Positions 22,410 through 31,670 of a DNA stretch of 64,000 nt are shown here, one piece after another. Under the pieces are notes generated by a model, which worked only from the letters and a program-made list of their open reading frames with translations, searched no databases and was not told the origin of the DNA. The stretch spans positions 3,534,001 to 3,598,000 of the forward strand of contig JAULSU010000003.1 of NCBI GenBank assembly GCA_030512335.1. Reading direction: 5' to 3'. This stretch comes from Immersiella caudata. Its lineage: Eukaryota > Ascomycota > Sordariomycetes > Sordariales > Lasiosphaeriaceae. Made by a program: the position numbers and the translations under genes. Positions within the stretch are counted from its first letter, which is position 1, and every line of letters starts with the position of its first letter.

Positions 22410-25400
22410 ATGGCGACCACCTTCGCAGTGGGCGTGGACCCGGGCCACGGGCCCCATACCACAGCGGCTTCCTTGAGCACGGCTGCTCATCAGGCGCATT
22501 TGAGTGCACACCAACACAATAATAGCGCCGCGAGCACCACAACAAGCAACGCAAGCAACAAATCATTTAGCAGCAACAACAGCATTTTCGACGCCCATCG
22601 CCAAAATCACAATTCGTCCAAGCTCCCCGCCTTTCGTTTTGCCGATCTCAAGAAGGACGCCGTGCTGCCGTCGCTGCCATCACTGCTGCACCACATTCCA
22701 CCATCTCCTGTGTCGCCGCAGACCAACATCATCGACGGGTCCGGTGACGGGCAGCAGCAGCAACCGCAGCCGCAGCAGCTCGACGCGCATGACCAGCCCG
22801 CAACGAACCAGGACATCCCTGGGTTACTGCCCGACGGTCTCAACATCGCCCAAAACCCGCCCAAAAAATCTCCCACACCTGAAACAGCGCCATTGCAATC
22901 GCTGCCTCCACACCAAGCGAGCCCCCCAAGAACACGAGCCTCAACATTCCAAACTACGGTAGTCCCCACAGCAAACGAGAAACCTGACCCTTCCGTCGGG
23001 TCGAAGCGTCCGGCATCATTTCCCGACGCCCCTAGCATCGCCAACACCGCCTATGCACCCAGAGCTCAATCGTCATCGACCGTCACACCAGCCGCAAAGC
23101 GCCGCCTGACCGCCTCGGGCGTTGCGAGCGCTGCGGAAACCCTGACCTCCCACCAAAATTTGACAGCGACGACCAACGACGATCCGAGTTCGACCAAGGA
23201 GTGGGCGCAGGGCCAGCGGGAACTGCTGCTGCCAAAGACCGTTGAAACCGCCAAATCTGATGATCGAAGAAAATCGCGCCCTCCTGTCTCGTACCGACCG
23301 CCGAACGCCACCGGCGGGCGCGCTGTAATCCCGCCGATACGATCTTTTCGCTCTTCTGGGTCCCGAAAGAGCCTCGTTTTGGACATGCACGTCCGGCGTG
23401 TGTCTGATGATTCATATGGGGAGGATATTGGGGACACAAATCAGCGCGACCGCACGTTGAGGGCTCTCGAGGGCCGTCAAGATGACGATTTCTCGCAAAT
23501 AACGCCCCCCGATTCCGCGGATGCGATCGGTGACTCGGAAAATACCGCCGACCTCTTCATGCGCATCGCTCGTGAGGACCCAAACCCGGCGCCCGAGGAA
23601 TACGAGAAGCCAGCAGATCAAAGCGCAATCGTAAGTGCTATGTGCATCCCCAACTCTTGGTGAACTCCCTTGTTGCTCTCGGTCAATATCCTTGGTAGCC
23701 TTTTCCGACGAGTCAGAAGCACCGGTGCCGCGCTTCGCCGTTGGACTCGACGGTCCTTGTCTCTACCCCAGGAACTTGTCTCGGGAACCTTCCCCCTCAC
23801 ATGCCAATCGCCGCCCCAGCCACCCCACCGCACCACGCCCCCGGGGCTAACAAGCACCGGCACCTTTCGTGCTTATGCTAACCTAATATATTTCAGTCAC
23901 GGATCACTCGGGTTGCCCATCGCCGGCCTCTTTCGGCTGCTGTCCCGACATATCAGGCCACATCGCCGCCGCAGATAACGCGCCGCCTATCAGATCAGCG
24001 TGAGAATACTCGAACGCGTCAGTTGCCGGACGGCCAGGCTACGCAGCAAATGACGCGAGAGCTTGCGTATCGGTCGAGCGCACGAGAGAGGCCGACTTCT
24101 ACCACAACGACAATCGTAGAAACTTCGGCACGTCCCCAAATAGCCCGAACGCCCCTGCGACCGTCCCCGATCACCCCGAGGCAGATATCTTTCCAAGACC
24201 CAACCCCGGATACGGGCTCAGCATATAGGAGAAGGCAATCCGTCACTGAAAGCAACGCTGGGACAACGGTGAGCAGGCCGTCTCAGTACAGGAACCCAAA
24301 TCTTGCTTTAGGAGGGCAAGGCCGGACCTACAATTCATCGCCTCTCGTCCCGAGGTCTACAGGGCTTCAGAAGGATGAACCGCAGCCAAGCGTTGAAGTT
24401 GGGGGCCATGGAGTCGAAGGCACTGAATCATCGGCCTCCACCACAGCGCCTTCGACCATGTGGGACGAGTTGGACGATCTGAAGTCACGCATTCATCGTC
24501 TGGAACTAACTGGGAAGGCCCCTTCCACTTCGGGCGCAGCAATGTCGAGAGCGTCGGATGACCGCCCTCCTACAGCGACGACCAATGCGACAACCATTTC
24601 AGCATCACCAAAACGTGGCTCCGGACCGGGTGCCAGCCAGCCGGACGCGAGCAGCACTACATCGTCACAGCGAGAAGCGCAGCCTATCCTCTTATCGGCT
24701 CTTTCCAAGACAAAGGGTATCGTCAGCAACGACGTCTTTTGTGCCATAGAAGCAGCAGCTACTGATGCACTGGCTTTGACCACAATGGTGGGCGTACCCG
24801 GGCAACTGGGTCCGATATCTAGCGGTGCCAGCATGATTGGTGGGGTCAACAATGTCACAGATCGACAACTTCGTCGGAAAGCGGATAGTATTTGCAGGAG
24901 CTTGACGGAATTGTGCATTGCCCTGGCTGACGAAGCTGGACCGACAAAAGCAGGCCAATCCGCCTCTGCTCCTCGCGAGAAGGAGCTTGAGCCGCTGACG
25001 AGTCCAACTGTCACCAAATTTGCGCCGCTACCTCCCCAAAGACGACCGAGCACTCTGGTTGATTCGACACCTACTAAGCCCGCTATTATGAGTCCTCGGG
25101 CGCCCACAAGCCTGGAGCAGCGACGGCTTACCATGCTGGCGTCCGCAACTCTCCCCAGCCCTCGGTACGCGCTCGCTCCGCTAACCCCCGTGGAGTCTAC
25201 TGGAGCAGGGAGGAAGACATCGTTGCTCCTTTCTCGAACTCGGCGGGCCGGAACCGAGGAGCCCGAGGAAGTAACGGGAAGGGGGTCTTCGTTGCTACTG
25301 AGGACTCGACGTGCCGGAACAGAGGAGCCAGAGGAGAGTAGGGAGGCTCCGCAAGGCCGGAAAACATCACTCCTTGTTCGGAGTCGCAAACTTTCGAACG

Positions 25401-25810
25401 ATGACGAGGACGAACCGCGTTTTCGCGTGCCGTCCAGAGCTATCACTGAAGTGAATAGCTTCCGCACCACGCCTCGCGAGGCCAACACCCAAAGCCAAGC
25501 ATCGCCGCCGGACTCGAACCCCCTTGGGTCTTCGGCTCTCCCTCGTCGGCGGCTTCTCCCTTCGTCCCTCAACCCGAGACTGGTCACACCGGCAACACCG
25601 TCAAGTGCCTCCAGCCGTCGTTATTTTGATAGGCCGACACCAGACCGGGAAACCAACACCGTGGCAGAGAAGCTGGCAGAAGATCGGGGCCAGCGTCAAT
25701 TCTCCCTCAGCCAAACGGCGGTTCTGAATCGGACTGGTAGTATCAGCACCCGGCGAACCCGTGAAAGCACGATAGTGCAGAACGGCCAGACAGGAGGGAG
25801 CTACAGATGA
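22410..25810 (+). CDS. Large disordered conserved Pezizomycotina protein, function unknown
   Basis: Two exons, 22410-23630 and 23897-25810 (1,044 aa), joined across a 266 bp intron (GTAAGT donor, GCTAACC branch region, TTTCAG acceptor, phase 0). The start is the ATG at 22410 in the context GAGCCATGG. Most of the chain is Ser/Thr/Pro/Gln-rich and disordered. A short conserved helix, MWDELDDLKSRIHRLELTGK, lies in the middle and looks like a coiled-coil segment. Shortly after comes a probable folded helical region (about 24690-24940: ALSKTKGIVSNDVFCAIEAA and onward). Conserved proteins of this kind are widespread in filamentous fungi, some labelled 'LPXTG-domain' automatically; no sortase function is implied. 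Near the C-terminus a ~20-residue unit (RRAGTEEPEE with KTSLL/SSLLL) is repeated. Confidence 0.82.
25208..25400 (+). repeat. Imperfect coding tandem repeat (KTSLLLSRTRRAGTEEPEE unit)
   Basis: Three successive units read GRKTSLLLSRTRRAGTEEPE, then GRGSSLLLRTRRAGTEEPEE, then GRKTSLLVRSRKLSNDDEDE. The first two are nearly identical and the third is diverged. Each joins a basic RTRR patch to an acidic EEPEE patch, so the repeat alternates charge. Confidence 0.75.
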
Positions 25811-27045
25811 TGATGGCATCATGCCCTTATGACGTTTACAGCATGTTCACGATTGTACCAACACTGAAGATATAGCACTCATCATGCGCGGGCGTTCTTC
25901 CTTTTTGCATCAACACACTACGAGTCGGCATGACTCGTGTTTCTTTTCCTCTCTCGATTCGGCGGCAGCGTCCATCCCCCAAATGACGGACCCGTTTCTT
26001 CTGATTTGGATTCATGCTCGAGGCGTTTATTTGTTTTGATTGCTCCATGCCGGTTTGCACATGAGTACAGACGGCCGTTTTCTGGGGCGCTGCGACGTTT
26101 ACATTTCCGGACAGAAGGCGCGCCCATCTGTATCCACAGAGGGAAAAGGGGCAAAGGGACGTCAAAACGGCAGATATACCACGTTTTCTTTTCACGGTTA
26201 TGGTTCTGCACTGTGGGAATCCTTTGTTCTTTTGCATCCTCCTACCTCTTCTTCGGTTTCGTCGTCGAGGAGATTCGATGGTGTAATTGTTGCCCGCTGG
26301 AGGGTTATTCCGTATCCAACGAGAGGAGAACGGGGTTGCGGTGCGTCGAGGAGGACGGATCGAGGGAGTCATGTATTGTATCATATTGGATTGTGTCAAT
26401 AAAATGCGAGTGGGTCATGGGTTTCCCAAGCGGTTCTGTAAGAGCGAGTTTCTATATCCCGCAGTGCCAAGCGCTGAGCGATGTAAATACAGCGACGTTT
26501 AGAGAACAGGGAGTGGCAAGTTTTGTCTCTGGTTGGTGCTCAAATAACAGAGATGTATGAGATGAGATGTAGGCCTGGTGACTCACGCCGGCGAGCAGTC
26601 GGAGCCCTGGAGCTCGGATGTGGCGCCTCTCTAGGGGTTGTTTACCTGCTGGGGGGTATAAGTTTGAGCAAGTTCGACCTCCACCAGTCCTCGAAAACTC
26701 GGCAGCAGGGCAACCTGGACAACGGGTGTTTGGCCCTTTTTCCTGTACTTGGTTCTCGAATCGCGGGGCGCCCAACGTCAAATTGGACAAACTCAATAAC
26801 AACCCAGCCCCACACAACCCCACGGGCTTGAAGTGAAACAACCTCTCACAACCTAACCAAATCAACTCAGCGCGGTATGTCCGCTAAAATATAACGCCCT
26901 ACTGTGGGGCATGAACGGACGTCTAATTCCTTCCTGGGTGCGCAGTATCAGCGGTGCTAGGTTACTATCATCGACTTCGCACAACCGCAGGCTCACTCGC
27001 CGAGTCCTCAACAGCACAGTTCCAAAGCCTTCATTACACATCAAC
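25811..27045. other. Intergenic plus Tpt1 leader
   Basis: Contains the 3' flank of the preceding gene and the promoter and leader of the tpt1 gene. A possible 71 bp leader intron (GTATGT at 26875, GCGCAG ending 26945) would remove the upstream in-frame ATG at 26911. No other gene was recognised. Confidence 0.5.
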
Positions 27046-28016
27046 ATGGCACCTGATCAAATCTCTACCCTCGCTGAGCAATTCGAAGACCGCGCTTCCC
27101 TATCCTCCCGCGGCGGCTCTCGTAGCCACCGCGGCGGTCGCTTCCGCGGTGGCGGCGGCGGTGGTGGAAAAAACCGAGAAGTCGACATATCGCGCGCTCT
27201 CTCGCGTCTCCTCCGCCACCAAGCCTCCAACGCAGGCATCACCCTCGACGCCGAAGGCTACGCACCCCTAGACAAAGTCGTGCGTCCCCCTCCCCCCTTC
27301 GAATCGCACCCCAACTGACAGCCCAGCTCCAATGGGGCCCCCTCCAATCCCTCTCCCCCACATTTTCTGAGCTCACCTCCCTCGTTCGCACAAACGACAA
27401 ACAACGCTTCACACTCAAACCCAACCCCATCACTAACCCCGCCCTCGACGAAACCTCCACCTCGTCTTCAGACTGGCTCATCCGCGCCAACCAGGGTCAT
27501 TCCATCAAGCTCGACAACGAGGGCCTGCTCAAACCCCTCGCTTCACCCCTCCCCGATGGCACCATTCCCGAGGGTAGCGTGCCGGTGCCAGAGAATGTCA
27601 TCCACGGGACGTACTTTGCCTTCTGGCCGCAGATTGTTGCTTCTGGTGGTCTGAAGCCGATGGGTAGGAATCACATCCATTTTAGCACGGGGCTACCGGA
27701 GGAAGGGAAGGAGGTGGTGAGTGGGATGAGGAGGGACGCGGAGGTGTTGGTGTATGTGGATGTGGAGCAAAGTATGAGGGATGGTGGGGTGAGGTGGTGG
27801 ATGAGTGAGAACGGGGTGGTGTTGACGGAGGGAGGGGAGGATGGGATGGTCGGTACGAGGTGGTTTAGGGAGGTGAAGGGGAGAGCGCAGGGGGTAGGGA
27901 CACTGTGGAGGGAGGGAGAGTGGGTTGCTGATTTGCCGGAGGGGTTGAAAGTTAGGGTTCCGCAGGGAAAGGGGAGGGGAGGTGGAAGGGGGGGAGGGAG
28001 AGGGGGCAGGAGCTGA
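27046..28016 (+). CDS. tpt1: tRNA 2'-phosphotransferase (Tpt1/KptA family)
   Basis: Exons 27046-27279 and 27327-28016 (307 aa) flank a 47 bp intron with a GTGCGT donor. The enzyme removes the 2'-phosphate left at the splice junction after fungal tRNA ligation, using NAD+. Family motifs present are SRALSRLLRH, EGYAPLDKV continuing across the intron into LQW, RANQGHSI, and HGTYFAFWPQI with GGLKPMGRNHIHF. These contain the Arg-His-Arg-Arg catalytic set expected of Tpt1. Both ends carry Arg/Gly-rich tails: RGGSRSHRGG with a polyglycine run near the N-terminus, and GRGGGRGGGRGGRS at the C-terminus; these are unusual additions that may bind RNA. The ATG at 27046 has good context (CAACATGGC). An in-frame ATG at 26911 would add 45 residues rich in Arg and Ser with no acid, resembling a mitochondrial presequence, unless removed by the leader intron. 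Confidence 0.92.
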
Positions 28017-28519
28017 GAAGATGAAAGGGGAATGAGGTGAGATGGTGGGAGTGATAACTGGGGCGGCGAAGGGAGGTGACACAGATGCGCTGGTTGGGTT
28101 CTTCGAGGTAGCGCCTGAGTCAAGGATATCAAAATACAGATTCCTGGCGTAGCTTCCGAAGAGCATTGTATTTGTCTTGTCTCTCCTAGAAACATAGCAA
28201 AGTAAACCCCTTTCCCTGCTGGTGTATCCCATGATCAAGAAGCAATGAGCTGCTGTCCTCCCATAACCAATATACGCTATGCATGCACGCTAAACCAGGC
28301 GGTTTCCCGACGTATACGTCTCGCTGATCTGACCTCAACTCATCCGTCCTATTGGGGTATCAATTTATCTCCATCTCTCGCCCGCACCCATTCTGTCCCG
28401 GGTATATCAGTCTCTTTCGTTCTTCTCACCGCTCTCCGTAGAAAATCGCCCGTTGCCGTCACCGCGCGCCGAAGCCTTGGTCGCAGTTTCCCCCTCGAGC
28501 TGGCCGACACTGGATCCTT
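28017..28519. other. Intergenic between convergent genes
   Basis: About 500 bases between the stop codons of tpt1 (+) and the dsRNA-binding-protein gene (-). Nothing but 3' flanks is seen. The opposite-strand ORFs here are shadows of the G-rich tpt1 end. Confidence 0.6.
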
Positions 28520-29880
28520 CTATTTCAGCGTCGCACCGCCACTCGCATCCCCCGAGAACTCGGCCGTTAACGCATCCAGCTTCTCCTTCCTCTTCGCCTG
28601 AACGACAAGTAAGTGCTTGAGCACCTCTGCCGCGATCTGCTCCTTGGTGCCGTTCCTAGAGTAGCAATCAGTGACGTAACCAATACCACTAGGGAAACTG
28701 AAGGCATCGGTGCCATAGTCGGCGCATCCGTTGTAGAATCCCTGCTGGCCATTGTCGGCGGTAGAGAAACGGTAGGCGGGCGCTTGGAAGCCCAGGGCCT
28801 TTGATAGCTCTCTGACACGAACAGTGGCGGGGATGTCAGGTGTCTCGTCTGGGGCTTCGATGGTATCACCGGGGAGAGTGTCACCGTTGGCGCTTTTGGA
28901 TTCGGCAGGCGGTGAGGTTTGGGGGAGAGGGTGGGCGACGACCTCATCCTCTGTGTTTGCACTTCTAGAGAGACCGTCCTTCGGAGCGGCTAAGGGGACG
29001 GTTTTGTCGAGTACCACGGGGACGACTCTCTCGGCAACCGCGGACCTCTCCTTCTTCCCGACCTTGGGAAACTTGACCACTTCGCCCTGGCGCAGCAACC
29101 AAGCGACGGTCGACTTGGCCGCATACCGTCTAGCATCCTTCTTTTTAGAGAAAGACGGGGCATCTAGGGTGCCCTTGGTGTCAACAGCTACGAAGCCACA
29201 GTCCTCGCGAGGGAAGGTAATTCTCTCGGGCGCAAGCGGTCCCTTGAAATTGCAGAAGCATTTGAACTGGCCATTTGCGCCGACATCTTCGTATTGGAAT
29301 TCCACGCCGCGGCGTTTGCTGCTGTCGGTGTCGCGGTACACTGTGGAGTCAATATAATAATATATCACATGGAAATGAGAATGAAAGACTTACTGTTCAA
29401 GGCACTAACCCAATCCTCCTCCCCAATCTCGGGGGCCGCGACATCCTGAACAAGAGACGCTTTGAGGTCCAAGATAGCCTTGCGCTGTGCTGGCGTCAGG
29501 AAAGAAGGCTGGGGGTTTGCCTCATAGGCAGCGATCCACTCCTTGATGTCAGTGAAGTCGATGGGGTCGGCGGGTGCCATGCTGCTAACGGTGCCGGGTT
29601 TGATTGAGCCTATGATGATGCTTGCTTTCTGCGTCTTCTTGCGTTTGGCTTCCGGGGCTGCTTTGGTAGCGTGTGCCTCTTCATCACGAGTCTCCAGCTT
29701 GCGCTTTAGGTCGGGGGCAAGCCTTTTATCATCGACCGAGGGGGTCGTAGTTCGATTTGCAGGCTTGCTCTCATCGGGGGTGGGGGGTAGCTGGAGCGGG
29801 GCGGGGGCCGCATCTACTGCGGGTGCTGCCGTATCAAAGCCGTTGGCCTCATGAGAAGGGGTTGAGCCCATCTCGTCCAT
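28520..29880 (-). CDS. Double-stranded-RNA-binding-domain protein, function unknown
   Basis: Exons 29880-29394 and 29340-28520 on the minus strand (435 aa); the 53 bp intron has a GTAAGT donor and CACAG acceptor. The intron lies inside the domain, and splicing joins DWVSALN to YRDTDSSKRR. Residues about 155-250 match a dsRBD: an N-terminal helix, beta strands (GVEFQYEDVG, QFKCFCNFKGPL, ITFPREDCGFVAV) and the typical C-terminal motif FSKKKDARRYAAKSTVAWLL. A second, degenerate dsRBD-like unit occupies about 336-412 (RVRELSKALGFQ to IAAEVLKHLLVV). The N-terminal 100 residues are disordered with a basic cluster (KRKKTQK) that could be a nuclear localisation signal. No catalytic domain is seen, so it is not a Dicer or RNase III. 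It may assist RNA processing or silencing, but this is only inferred. Confidence 0.82.
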
Positions 29881-30334
29881 TACAAGTTGCGCGCTGCAAC
29901 CGCAAACCTATATGATTAGGAGGCCCGAACGATCGATGATGGAGTTTGGTTGGGCTTGGATAGTGATGAGAGACAAAGGAGGTCTGAGTTTGCGTTTTAC
30001 GGTGGGGTTTCTGCCACAGGCTGCTGAAGTGAGCGAATCTCGGCGCGATGACCGAAGTGAGCGCCGAAGGTTATTGCTTGGTTTTCGGATGAGGCATACG
30101 ATTAGGCTCGATTGCCATCGCGCCTGCCATGGTACTTCCATCTGAACCACTCAGATTTTCCCATCGAGCTTGCTGGCAGCGGGCCTCAATGCGTTGACAT
30201 AATGACATTTTTTTTTTTCGAATTCTTCATGGATATCATGATCTACAGCCGCTAGCTCGATGCCGCAACATGCCTTCCAGGTTGTTATTAGTATCCTCTC
30301 CTTCAGCCACAGTCTCGACCAACCTATCACAAGA
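29881..30334. other. Short intergenic region
   Basis: 454 bases between two minus-strand genes: the 3' flank of efg1 and the promoter of the dsRBD gene. Apart from a T-run near 30208-30218 nothing distinctive is seen. Confidence 0.6.
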
Positions 30335-31240
30335 TCATTCGAAGAAACCGCCGTCGCTGTCGCTATCATCTCCAGATTTCCCGTCGGATGGTGCGGGTCT
30401 TGACTTTTCTCTGGACTTTCTTTGGTGCTGAGACCAGTCGCTCTCGGATTTCGACTTGGTCTCTCCCCGCTGCCTCTCCTGTTTCTTTTTGGGCTGCGTC
30501 TTGGATTTGTCGGATGCTTTTGGTGCCACCGACTCCCCTTCCTCGGATCCTGTTTCCGGTTGTCTGTTTTGCAACTTCTCCAACGCCGCTTTCCCCTCCT
30601 CTCTGACTTTCTCAACCACTGACCATATGGGAGGCCTCGGTGCGTGCAGGTACTGTAATGTTGTTGGCTCGTCGCCCTTCTTCTCCCCAGAAGGCGACTT
30701 GTAAAGGCTGGCGTAGGGTTCTAAGAACGGATAGTATATGGCATAGTCGAGGTCGACCTCGGCGATGTGCAGATCGGCCTTTGTTTTGGCAATCTCTTCC
30801 GGATCCTCGAGCTCGGACAGCTGCCGCTTCATCTGCTTGACAAATCTCATAGCTTTTTTCCGCTCTAGCAGAGAGAAAGAATTAGCATCTCAACTGTAAG
30901 GTATGCCAGCTGGCGCCATCGACTTACCAAAGAACCGGACCATATGATACTTCCCAATCATGCGGCTCCTATGCTTCTTCGCCATGGCCTCCGCGATCCG
31001 CTGCTTGTGGGCAGCCAGCTCTCGTTCCAAGTCATTTTGTTTGTCTGCTGGTATCTTCAAGTCCTGTTTCGCAAGCAGTCGCTCAAGGGCGCGCGCCCGC
31101 TTCTTGATGGCTCCCAGGCCGGCTTCACTGAGGTCGACCTTTTGGCGCTTCGACCAGTGCTTCTGGGGGGCCGGTCGGGATCTGCCGTCTTCTAGGTGGC
31201 CAAACGGCTCAGATTCGGAATGCGGTCTCTTCTTCCCCAT
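30335..31240 (-). CDS. efg1: rRNA-processing protein Efg1
   Basis: Exons 31240-30928 and 30864-30335 (280 aa) are separated by a 63 bp intron (GTAAGT donor, CTAG acceptor). Splicing restores the conserved run KYHMVRFFERKKAMRFVKQM. The chain is mostly charged alpha-helix: a basic N-terminus (MGKKRPHSESE), a coiled-coil-like region KKRARALERLLAKQ with the helix ending in AEAMAKKHRSRMIGKYHMV, then a conserved acidic segment EVDLDYAIYYPF, and a long Lys/Glu/Ser-rich tail ending in DSDSDGGFFE. Efg1 is a nucleolar 90S pre-ribosome factor needed for 18S rRNA maturation. It is unrelated to the Candida transcription factor of the same name. The start codon faces the Sea4 gene across 430 bases. Confidence 0.9.
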
Positions 31241-31670
31241 TGTGAAGTAGTCGCGACAATGGAGCTTTCTGACTTTGTGGACGAAGAGGAAGGACTTGAA
31301 TTTCTCGTGCGCCAAGAACAGACCTGGAAAGTTTGGAAGTTTGGACGCTCCCCACCCTAATTCTGCCCGGCAGGCAAGCATTTCCAGGGTTAGGGTGTGT
31401 TCAGCTCCCCCACCCAGTTCCCTTTCGTCTCCACTTGAACCTCAAGTAGCAACTCACAACTGAGTCTCAAGATGAGATTAAGGCGTATAAATCCCACCGA
31501 ATATGACCCAATTCGATGTCCCCAGGATACGAGAGTCTGAATTTTACCCTATTGTCTCACCCCGGGCGGCCTAGGGAGTTGGGGCGCCATTTTCCCTGCA
31601 ACTTCGCCCGTTAAGTGGAGCCGCTCCCCAAGCTTCGAGCATCCCTTGAAGCCGTCGCAACAGCACGACA
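31241..31670. promoter_or_regulatory. Divergent promoter efg1 / sea4
   Basis: 430 bases separate the two divergent start codons. The segment contains several AACCCTA/TAGGG-like and CCTCAAGT/ACTTGAACCT elements around 31385-31450 but no clear TATA box. A shared regulator for a ribosome-biogenesis gene and a TORC1-pathway gene is plausible but inferred only from the arrangement. Confidence 0.5.
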
